Shown here: positions 35,530-45,734 of the stretch, piece after piece | How the letters are laid out: every line of letters begins with the position of its first letter | Position numbering within the stretch: the stretch's first letter is position 1 | DNA from: Anisodus tanguticus | Lineage: Eukaryota; Streptophyta; Magnoliopsida; Solanales; Solanaceae | Direction of reading: 5' to 3' | DNA length: 64,000 nucleotides | Assembly: GCA_034509755.1 (NCBI GenBank) | Contig: CM067561.1 | Span: forward strand, 5,088,646 to 5,152,645 | Notes under the pieces: model-generated | What the model saw: only the letters and a program-made list of their open reading frames with translations | What the model was told of the DNA's origin: nothing | Database searches by the model: none | Position numbers and translations under genes: made by a program

Positions 35530-36448
35530 TGTTGGAAATTTGCCTTTGGCGGGAGTTGCGTCCAATCATCTTTAATGGCTTAAACACTAGTGTTCCGCAT
35601 GTTGGAACCTTCGGTTCTTCACACGTGCATAATCTACTAAGTAAGTAGATGACCGTAGGGCCAAGGATCGTCAAATTTCATTGAGAAATGAAAGAGATAT
35701 TGGTCCACGAAGTGAGGTGTTTTAAGCATGAAAAAGGGTGGTAAAGAGCAATCCTCCCTCATCGGTGGGGGAAGAAAGGTTTGTTTAGTTAATAAGTCTC
35801 AAAGTTGGCTTGGGGTTTGGGACCCCAAGGGGTATCCCATGTGTTTAAAGGAGGGAGGACCTAGATGTGCTTCGGTTCGAGGATAAGCCCACACGCGCGC
35901 CGCCGCCGCCGCCCGCCCGTCCGGTCCGGTCCAGTCGTGGGTCATGGGCTGTGGCTTCTTCTGATATTATCTTTTTGGACCCATAATTATTTCAGATTTA
36001 CAGTTTGGTCCCTGAAGTTTCAAGTAAGTCAAAATTGGGCAGAAAACTTTCTGTTGGATATTGGAACAATTATGTGGGCAGTTGGTAAGCCTCTCTTCAA
36101 CTATATAAAGGAGCCTTTGCACAATTGTTGAGACACACAAAAACTGAAACGAATCAGATTCTTCCTACAAGCTTTCTAGCATCATTTCATTACTCAAAAT
36201 TCTTCAAGGTAGCACTTGAGTTTCCTTTGCTCAATTGTTCATTTGTTGTTTTATCTTGGGAGACAATTGTCCAGGACGTAGAAAGGATACATACGGGGCA
36301 ATCTTGTCTTAAAGATAGAGTGCAATCACTCGACTCAGCATACCAGTTTCTTGTTCCAGTTTACTGAAATTTCAAATTCTTGTAATTTCAGTTTGTTGTA
36401 ATACTTAGCAGTTACTTATTTCCGTTTCCTGCACCATTGTAAACAACA
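35530..36448 (+). mobile_element. Solo LTR, 919 bp, TSD GTACT
   Basis: Starts TGTTGG and ends AACAACA. It is flanked by GTACT at 35525-35529 and 36449-36453, and inserted in the 5' LTR of copia D. It aligns with the solo LTR at 21511-23054, especially in the first 400 bp and the R-U5 part, including GGGGCAATCTTGTCTTAAAG (36296-36315). It has no internal domain. Confidence 0.93.
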
Positions 36449-36788
36449 GTACTAATCTAGGTTTACCTAAATTATAAGATGCTAATCTACCTAATTGATG
36501 ACAAATTGATTTACAATGATAATTACAAGATTACATCTTAATTAGTAGTGATTGGAGATAATTATGGGATTGTCCCATGATTATTCTTACAGAAAGGACC
36601 TCTCTGATAGTTTTTTCCTCTAGATTATTGGTAAATCTTTTAGAGCAAATTCTCATATTGAGACAATATGTAAGTTTATTTAAATAATCAGAATTATGGG
36701 AGCTTCCTCCAATGTGATGCAAAAACATGTATATTGAACAATTCTTTTCATTCTAATTTTATTTGTATTATTCGATGCATGGATGCAG

Positions 36789-36911
36789 GAAAAAGGATAA
36801 GAAAGATGGTAAAGGATGGCTTCGTCGTTAGGAAACCAATCAAAATCCACTTTCGATCTCGTGCTCGTAGAGTGAAGGAGGCTAAGAGAAAATGACGCCT
36901 CTCTGATTATG
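36789..36911 (+). pseudogene. RPL19: RPL19 pseudogene, exon 2
   Basis: After a splice acceptor GATGCAG, the frame reads RKMVKDGFVVRKP and SRARRVKEAKRK, the central eL19 block, then a TGA (36893-36895) where eL19 has Gly, then RLSDYG. The exon ends at a GT donor at 36912 in mid-codon. The phase fits the end of exon 1, so the 11.7 kb in between is an expanded intron 1. Confidence 0.9.
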
Positions 36912-37810
36912 GTGTCGCTTGTTTGACAATACCCTTAACTTTTTCCAGATCATCTTTGAGCAAAAGCTCGGTAGAGTCACAAGTGAAATTGCTTTGCAGG
37001 TTTTAAGTGTACTTTTAAGTGTACTCCTATTTATTTGGATTCTACGCTAAATTGTGTTTTACTTGAAAAGGTTTTCTTGATAGAAAATGACTTCTATATC
37101 TATCCTTTGTTGGAGAAATTTTTTTGAACTTCTATGTATAGAAGATATTTTCTTCTCATACACAACATTAATGAGTCTTGTTTAGGTGGAGATTATTCTC
37201 TCAATAGTTTTTTATGCTTTATATTAGTTTTTTCAATATATAGGTCAGTTGATAAACTATATTAAATCTTATGCTTCTTCTATTATAATTTTTTTTTTCT
37301 GATTTATCGTTGCTAAAGATTTGCAATTATTAGTTTTCATTTGACGCCCTGATTATTTCGATTCCAACACTTATCTTCATCTTCGATCAAGAAGACTTAC
37401 ACCTGTAAAGTGATCATTTATTCATATAAAAAAGGACAGAAAATAATTGCTTGCAGAAATGAAGAAATTCTCTAGTCAATGATTCTAATCTAATAAGAAA
37501 AGTAAAAAAAAAAATTGTACATAACCTAATTGTGTCCTGCAAAGGAGAAAAGATCAACCTTGAATGGAGACGAGTAGGATGGGGCAGATTTGGAGTGTCT
37601 TAGTCCTCAAGGGAAACACAAAATTATCAGGACCTTAAAGCTCATGATAGCCTTTTTGGTACCAAAAATCTAATCGTAGATTGTTATGGGAATGCTTAGG
37701 ATGGTTCTACTGTTTTACTTTGGGATTATTGTTTCAACAATTAAAAAAATCGATCCTTTCACTTTCTTGGGTATGGTAAACAACTCTTAATTTGTTCTCA
37801 ACTAGTTAAG
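36912..37810 (+). other. Retained intron 2 of the RPL19 pseudogene
   Basis: About 900 bp starting GTGTCGC and ending TTAAG, exactly at the point where a Gly codon is split (G|GT). Its presence shows that this is a duplicated gene copy and not a retrocopied cDNA. The interior has no other recognisable feature. Confidence 0.75.
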
Positions 37811-38136
37811 GTAAACGCAAGGGTACTGGGGAAGCAGGGTTGCCAACAAAAATCCTCTAGATGAGGAGAATGTGTGTTTTAAGGCGCTTGTTCTGCAAGT
37901 ATAGATAATCCAAGAAAATTGATAAGTACATGTATCATATGTACATGAAGGTGAAAGGTAATGTCTTTAAGAACAATAAAGTGTTCATAGAGAATATCCA
38001 CAAGTCAAAGGCTGAAAAGACAAGAGAGAAGACTCTATCTAATCAGTTTGAGGCAAAACTTGCAAAGAATAAGACAAGTAGAGAGAGAAAGATGGCAAGA
38101 CGGGAGGAATGTTTGACTTTGATATATTTTGCTTAA
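37811..38136 (+). pseudogene. RPL19: RPL19 pseudogene, exon 3
   Basis: Reads KRKGTGEAGLPTKIL, a TAG at a conserved Trp, MRRMCVLRRLFCKYR, a TAA, then an open run from SKKIDKYMYHMYMKVKGN through IHKSKAEKTREKTL and RERKMARREE to a stop at 38134-38136. This is the basic C-terminal helix of eL19 that extends from the ribosome. The usual Ala/Pro-rich tail has been replaced by a short unrelated end. Confidence 0.92.
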
Positions 38137-38149
38137 ATTCTCTTAACTC

Positions 38150-38416
38150 TTCGGATATGTGTTTTGATGATGGTTACATAATTTGATTCAATGTTAGAGA
38201 TCAAAATTCTCTATTTTTTTCCTTTTTGCACATTAGTTGTATGGTCTACTCTTCTTGCCATGAAAAATATGGATGAAAAGGTGTTTGAACTTTGGGAAGG
38301 TTGTATGAAATGATTTTCCTCCAAAACTACATGGAGCAATCACTTATTTCTAATTTAGCAATAATGTGTCATAATTAACAAGTTAAACTTGAATTTCACA
38401 AATGATAGTCATGGTT
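38150..38416. other. 3' flank of the RPL19 pseudogene
   Basis: Probably former 3' UTR and flank; no other feature is visible. Confidence 0.4.
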
Positions 38417-39019
38417 TGTAACGACCCTCCAGATCGTTTTGAGTTTTGAACTTATTTTTCATAAAATATTCTTCATGTAGCTTCATCTTGGTTTTTATGA
38501 CTTGTGAAGATGGGTGGCGCGGTTTTCAAGGAAACGGTGAGTTTCATATCAAATTCAGTAAATTTGAAAGTTCTTAAGTTAAGAAATTTGAGAAGTTTGA
38601 CCAAAGTCAATGTCGGGATAAATCAGTCCATGTCGGAGTCTCGTCGATTTCATAAGGTTCATAATGCAATTTATGACTTAGTCGAACATTTGATTTGAGT
38701 TCCGAGGGGTTCATATGTGATTTGGATCATTGATTCAGAAACTAGTTAAGGATATAGAGTTGACCTTGGTCAATATAAGGTCAAGACGACCTCTTTTGGA
38801 CATTTTTAGTCAGATCCGGAATGTATTTTATATTTAGTTTGTATTCGGGAGATCTTGGATGAGTTTCGGAAGTTAAACGAATAAAAATGAGCATGATAAA
38901 GGATCCACATATTGCTAATTTTTCTGGTGTCTGGTGTCGACAATTGGTCATCGCGACAGTGACCAGGGAATTCGCGGTCGCAAAGAGAAGAAAAGGGGGA
39001 GCTGAATCATAAGAGATGG
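38417..39019 (+). repeat. Left part of an older gypsy-type LTR, split by element E
   Basis: Begins TGTAACGACCCTCC, a common start of gypsy-type LTRs in plants. The sequence is interrupted at GATGG (39015-39019), the target duplication of element E, and resumes at 44632. No coding part is visible. The class is inferred from the start motif only. Confidence 0.5.
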
Positions 39020-42000
39020 TGTCACGACCCAAACCGGAGGACCGCGACAGGCACCCGGACCCCACCCGTCGGGTACCACTAACCATACACTCAACGTCTA
39101 ATCATAATTAAATACGGACTAAGCCGAAAAGGATTATGGAAACTCTTAACCAGAAAACCAACTTATATATATATATACATACCCATACCAAGGCCGACAA
39201 GGCCATACAAGATCACTACACACATGACACATGTCTACAAGCCTCTAAAGAATAAACAACATCAAAAGGTCGGGACAGGGACCCGCCATACCCATATATA
39301 CAAGCAAAAATCACCGTACCAAGCTAGACCGACACTCCGAAATAAGGGGAGTGCTCCAAAATCCGTTGAATCCGCAACCTACTAACGTGGATCATCTCTT
39401 TGCCTACGTGAACCTGCAGGCATAAAACGCAGCATCCCCCGACAAAAGGGACGTCAGTACGACTGATGTACTAAGTATGTCAACCATGAATAATAGCATA
39501 GCAGACATATACCAACAACTGAAATAGAAACAGCCGACCAACAGTAAATGCCTCTGAAGTCCCTAATACATATGCCTAAATGTTATGCTCAATGCAAATG
39601 CGGTATATATATTGGCCACACATGGGCATCTTCCTTCCTATAACTGCCTCTATGGGCATCAGGTTATATCGTATTGGCCACACATGCATCAATATTGGTC
39701 TCTTCGAACTCTTTTATGATAGTCTGTAACAGCTGCAGGTGGTGTGCATATATAATATCTTTCCCTTTTTCCATTCCCCATACATATATATAATGCATAC
39801 ATATAGTAGAGTATATAACTCCTTTGAGGTCAAGGTATGTACATGAATGTGATGCATGCATGACAATAAAACATTTTCTCAATTTATCGGATAACATAAT
39901 ATCCTTGCCCTTTCGGCTAACACTATGAATATCAACATCTTTTCCGTATGCCTCAATAAGGTCTTGGAAACATATTTAGACATGATTTTAGCATAGGAAT
40001 CAATAACATGAATATTCTTAACTACTAGGAGTAGAATAAAATATGGAGCAATATCACAGTTATATTTCATTACATGGAACATGCCAAAATAAGAAATAAT
40101 TTGCCTTAATATACCTTGCTTTCACTTAATAACTCGAAGGGAATTTATTTCTAACAGGTGGAATGATGTTGCTGCTTGAACATCCTCAGAACCAAGTTGA
40201 GCTATGGAACAAAAGTATACTGCTCATGTTTTTAAGAGCAAAAGCTTGGACTTACTGTCTATACCCATCCCCTGACTAGCAACGAGTAATGTACATTGTT
40301 TTAATCTTAGAAATGAAATGTTGAAGATGTTACTGGTCGTTCTTTTGGCCTTAAAAGCAAGAATATAAACTCCTTAAAAGATGCCTCAAACTTGCATTTA
40401 ATACACGAATGATTTGGTCTCTCACTTAGCCAAATCTTTGGCGGTGGGATACCCCTAATCACGACACATACACAGTACATGCACTACACTTAATTAAGTA
40501 AGTGACTTGCCTCCGTATAATTTATCAATCACACACATAATTAATTTCGTGATCCCAATTCACTTAAATCATGATAACTTATAAAACCTTCATATCCTCA
40601 ATATCATAATTTTGTGATATGACACTAGTCCATAACCTCTTTGGGGATATACAACTATTATTATTAATTCCCATCGTCACACTTGTTACGTCCAAAATTA
40701 CTTCGGAGTTTAATACTTTAATATACTGATCTCTTTATTAGCATACGAAAATATAACATAAATTTCCTCGAGGCTCGGGTCTACTTGCATACGTCCAAAT
40801 GCTCAACCCAACGCCCGAAATTACGGAATGTTACATCCTTACCCCCTTAGAAACATTCGTCCTCGAATGTTGGGGTGAACCATTTTTCTTTTGTACAAAC
40901 AATGCCGGCGCACCCCAAGGAGATATGCTAGGCCTAATAAAGACTTTCTCCAGTAGATCCTTTAATTGCTCCTTTAATTCTTTCAATTCAGCTAGAGCCA
41001 TTCTATGAGGAAGAATAGATATCGACTGAGTGTCTGACAACACATCTATACCGAACTCAATTTCCCTTTCAGGAGGAAGGCCTGGAAGTTCGTCTGGAAA
41101 TACATAAAGAAACTCATTAACCACCGGAATTGATTGAGAAGTAGGTGGTTCGGCATCGACATCTCTAGCCTGAACGAGATGATATATACAACCTTTGAAG
41201 ATCATCTTCCTTGCCTTAAGGTATGAAATAAACTTGTCTTTTGGCGTCGCCGTATTACCCTTCCATTCAAGAACTAGCTCGCCTGGGAACTGAAATTTAA
41301 CAATATTTGTTCGGCAATCAACATTAGTGTAGCATGATGCTAGCCAATCTATGCCCATAATAACATCGAAGTCAACTATTTCTAATTTTACCAAATCCGC
41401 TAGGGTCTGATGGCTATAAACTAATGCTGCACAATTTCGATAGACTCGTCTAGAAATTACTGATTCACCAACTGGTGTAGATACCACAAATGGATCTCTT
41501 ATCAACTCAGGATCCATACCAAATTTACAAGCAATAAAAGGGGTGATATATGATAGATTGGCCCCTACTTTTGCCTCGACCGGATAATGTCGGCTGACCT
41601 TGCCCTGATGGGCATACTGACTATGATGAAGCTGTTGCAGATTCGACAGGCTTGATTCTAACACCTTCGCCTATTGTCGGACAGTCTCGCACAAAATGAC
41701 CATGTTCACCACAAAAATAACGCACCCTTGCTCCTCGTTGGCACGGCCCTCGATGGGTCTTACCACACCGCCTACATCGATCCAACAACGGTCTCATCTG
41801 AATTGAATCCCCTCTATAATAAGACCCTGACACTTGTGAACTCTGACCTGGTCCCGACAGAATATACCGATCAACCCTCGACCCTGAAAATGGTAATATT
41901 GCGCTAGCTGCTGGGTAAGACGGTCGTCCATAAAGTTCTGGCATGGGCCCTCCTCTAAGATCCCTCACATCACCTAAGGACCGAGCCCTCTTATGCTGGC

Positions 42001-44626
42001 CCTTATCATATTATCGATCTACCCGTTGTTGCCTCTTACGATCCTCTAAATTTTGTGTGTAAGCCTGAATGCGAGCAATATCCATATCCGGATTCAAAGA
42101 AGTCGTAGTACATTCGTTAACCAAGTGCGGCCCCAAGCTAGTAACGAACTTATGTGCACGATCACTCATCTCCACTATAATCGTATGAGTGTATCTGGAC
42201 AATGAATTAAACTGCAAATTATATTCTCGAACACTCATGTTACCCTGCTTAAGACGTAGGAACCTGTCCTGCCTGGCCCGTCGAAGCTCGACTGGCAGAA
42301 AATATTGTAAAAAGGCCTCTGAAAACTATCTCCATCCTGCTAGTGGAGCATGAGGTCCCCTAGAATTCTCCCATGTCTCATACCAGGTTACTGTGATATC
42401 CCGCTGTCTATAAGAAGCAAACTTTACCGACTCAATATCAGTAGCATCCATTACCCGCAAGGCACGCTGTACCTGATCTAGAAAATTTTGCGGGTCTGCA
42501 TTCAAGTCTGATCCCGTGAATACCGGAGGGTCTAGATTGATGAAATCCGAGCTCTCGCACTAGCGGCTCTATCCGAAAGACTTGGAACCTGACATTAGGC
42601 CTGAGCGGCCACCAATCGTGTCAGTAACTGTACCGCACTCCGCATATCAACATCCATATCTGGAGTATCAAGTAAAGAACTGGGGGTATTGCAGCTCCAC
42701 TAATCTCCTCCGACGGTGGTGAACTGAGGTAATCATACGAATGATTCATACTGTGGGTCTCACTCTGGCCCTTGCTAGCGGGTGGCAATCGGCTAGTAGC
42801 TTCGCCTTCAGCCGTATCCAATGCCCTCACACTCTTAAACTTCTTCCTTGCGGTAGGCATCGCTGGAATCATAAACACGAGACGGATTAGGAGTGAAATA
42901 CTTATAACTCAGCTCTACTACATGATTTATGAGATGAAATAATAGAAACCATCCCTAAATGTCAGGCAACCTCCTGCTTATAAGTGTGGTGCACAATATA
43001 CCCATAAACAAGACTCTACTAGACACGGCTTGTAGACTTCCTAGGACAGACATGCTCTAATACCAAGTTTTTCACAACCTAAACCGGAGGGCCGCGACGG
43101 GCACCTGGATCGTCTCATTTCTTACGTGAGTACGACTGATGTACTGAGTACGACCATTGAATCTGCAACCTACTAACGTGGATCGTCTCCTTGCTTCCGT
43201 GAATCTGCGGACATGAAATGCAGCGTCCCCTGACAAAAAGGATGTCAGTACGACTAATATACTGAGTCAGTCATGCATGAATAAGAGCATAGCAGAGATA
43301 TACCAACAACTGAAACAAAAACAGCCGACCAACAGTAAATGCCTCTGAAGGCCCTAATACATATGCCTAAATGTTATGCTCAATGCAAATGCGGTATAAT
43401 ATTGTCCATACAAGGGCATCTTCCTTCCCATAATCGCCTCTATGGGCATCAGGTTATATCGTATTGGCCACACATGCATCAATATTGGCCTCTTCGGACT
43501 CTTTTGTGATAGTCTGTACCAGCTGCATGTGGTGTGCGTATATAATGCCTTTCCCTTTTTTCCATTCCCCATACATATATATAATGCATACATATAGTAG
43601 AGTCTATAACTCCTTTGAGGTCAAGGTATGTACATGAATGTGATGCATGTATGACAATAAAACATTTTCTGAATTTATCGGATAACATAATATCCTTGCC
43701 CTTTCGGCTAACACTGTGAATATCAACATCTTTTCCGTATGCCTCAATAAGGTCTTGGAAACATATTTAGACATGCTTTTAGCATAGGAATCAATAACAT
43801 GAATATTCTTAACTACTAGGAGTAGAATAAATTATGGAGCAATATCACGATTATATTTCGTTACATGAAACATGCCAAAATAAGAAATAATTTGCCTTAA
43901 TATACCTTGCTTTCACTTAATAATTCGAAGGGAATTTATTTCTAACAGGTGGAATGATGTTGCTGCTTGAACATCCTCAGAACCAAGTTGAGCTATGGAA
44001 CAAAAGTATACTGCTCATGTTTTTAAGAGCAAAAGCTTGGACTTACTGTCTATACCCATCCCCTGACTAGCAACGAGTAATGTACCTCGTTTTAATCTTA
44101 GAAATGAAATGTTGAAGATGTTACTGGTCGTTCTTTTGGCCTTAAAAGCAAGAATATAAACTCCTTAAAAGATGCCTCAAGCTTGCATTTAATGCACGAA
44201 TGATTTGGTCTCCCACTTAACCAAATCTTTGGCGGTGAGATACCCCTAATCACGACACATACACAGTACATGCACTACACTTAATTAAGTAAGTGACTTA
44301 CCTCCGTATAATTTATCAATCACACACATAATTAATTTAATGATCCCAATTCACTTAAACCTTGATAACTTATAAAACCTTCATATCCTCAATGTCATAA
44401 TTTTGTGATATGACACTAGTCCATAACCTCTTTGGGAATATACAACTATTATTATTTATTCTCATCATCACACTTGTTACGTCCAAAATTACTTCGGAGT
44501 TTAATCCTTTTATATACTGATCTCTTTATTAGCATATGTATATATAACATAAATTTCTCCGAGGCTCGGGTCTACTTGCATACGTCCAAATGCTTAACTC
44601 ATCGCCCGAAATTATGGGATGTTACA
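39020..44626 (-). mobile_element. Gypsy element E, full-length ends but internally deleted
   Basis: LTRs are at 39020-40835 and about 43070-44626. The outer ends, TGTCACGACC and ATGTTACA, are the LTR termini, and GATGG flanks the element at 39015-39019 and 44627-44631. The PBS lies beside the right (5') LTR at 43054-43065 (TGGTATTAGAGC in minus sense, one base off tRNA-iMet). The polypurine tract is beside the left LTR (TAAGGGGGTAAGGA in minus sense, 40836-40849). The internal part is only gag, protease and the very start of RT. The LTRs differ in length because the right copy lacks about 260 bp near its left end. Confidence 0.93.
40850..42880 (-). pseudogene. Gypsy E gag, protease and truncated RT
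   Basis: Gag N-terminal fragments are at 42621-42878 and around 42250-42540, and the Gag core at 42011-42238 (VREYNLQFNSLSRYT). A zinc-knuckle region is at 41621-41968 (CGKTHRGPC then CGEHGHFVRDCP). Protease is at 40831-41664, of the type with VIMGIDWLAS, preceded by VEAKVGANLSYI where other elements carry the catalytic Asp-Ser-Gly, so the active site looks changed. RT starts (ELKEQLKDLLEKVFIRPS; SPWGAPALFVQKKNGS) and then breaks off into the 3' untranslated end. Most of RT, all RNase H and integrase are deleted. Confidence 0.88.
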
Positions 44627-44631
44627 GATGG

Positions 44632-45240
44632 TACAAGATGGAGTGGTGATGACAATATATCATGTTGTCTGGACGCCCGATGCGATATGGAAGATCTGGA
44701 ACTCCGGGTGATTATATGGACCTCGTGAGTCTCCCATGGATTACGAAAAAACCTACTTCATGAGCGTGTGTATTATTGTGCATATCGGCCATGGCATTTT
44801 CTCGCATATCATTCATACTTGCTTATATTCTTATTATTTGACTTGTACATGACTTTATGAAAGCAACTGTATTTGATTGTTTACTTGATTGTGGACCTTC
44901 TATCTCTTATATGTTAAGTGTATATAACTTGTTGGATTGATTGCTAATGAAATGTGGAGGTAAGTATCGGAAAGATCAATCCTCGCGACCGCTTTAGTTT
45001 AGGACCGGTCAATGATATTGTTAAGTATACGTGTTTCCCTATCACCTTTTCTGTGTGCAGGTTCTGTTTCGAGTTCTAGTAGTGGATGAGCCGTCCCCGA
45101 TCATTAAGGTATATTATTTGGAATTTTCAGGGTGAGCAGCTGGCTATTCCACGACGATGGACTCCATTTCTACCTTACTTTCCCGTCCTTACTTTTCGGA
45201 CAGTATTTTATAGTATTCACAATGTGATTTTTCATTTTCT
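44632..45240 (+). repeat. Right part of the older LTR split by element E
   Basis: Continues the sequence interrupted at 39019. It contains promoter/leader-like AT-rich sequence but no coding frame. The right end is uncertain. Confidence 0.4.
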
Positions 45241-45726
45241 TCCAGGGGTGGTAACAAATTGAGACACATGTGACTATCTGAGAAAGACTTCAAGAGCTTG
45301 TGACTCTCTCAGAAGAGACGTCAAGAGTTGATCTAACAAGAAAAATTTTCAACCACTTGCGGATTTGTATCGTTAGATTTTTCAATCACGTTATTATGAC
45401 CAATTTTCTTCTAAGATAGCTCAGATTTTACTTTCTTCGTAAATTCAATTTTTTATTTTTTACCATTCGTTGTGGAGAGTTTTTAGACTAGTTTATTATC
45501 TATTTCTTATAGGAACTTGAAAATTGGCGTGGAAGTTTGATTTGAATATTAGGTGGCACTAAAATGATGGCTGAATACATGTAGAAGCCCTTAAACTTGT
45601 CATAATTCTCCATCTAGACACTTGAACTAATCTTTTCTTATTGAGCACCTAAACTACTAAAAAAATGCATTAATTAACACTTTTTGTTGACATAGCATAG
45701 TGTGTATTACATTCTCCCATTAGAGA
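45241..45726. other. Host sequence left of the hAT element
   Basis: No gene. A short diverged duplication of GACTNTCTNAGA...TCAAGAG lies near 45275-45330. The DNA flanking the hAT insertion (45590-45726 and 49300-49350) looks like another AT-rich repeat. Confidence 0.4.
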
Positions 45727-45734
45727 GTTGAAAG

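Larger units (their letters stand above)
31166..36591 (-). mobile_element. Copia element D (RE1-like), minus strand, 3'-truncated
   Basis: Reads from a short 5' LTR (35458-36591, interrupted) through gag, protease, integrase, RT and part of RNase H to the EPRV junction at about 31166. The 3' LTR is missing. The LTR alone is about 210 bp (TGTAAG...CTACA in minus sense). The PBS follows the LTR at 35444-35457 (TGGTATCAAAAGCC in minus sense). The LTR was later split by a solo LTR at 35530-36448 with TSD GTACT. The element is in intron 1 of the RPL19 pseudogene. Confidence 0.88.

Noticed and set aside
44432..44728. 98-codon frame across the right end of gypsy E
   Set aside because: It crosses the LTR border and target duplication, so it is chance.
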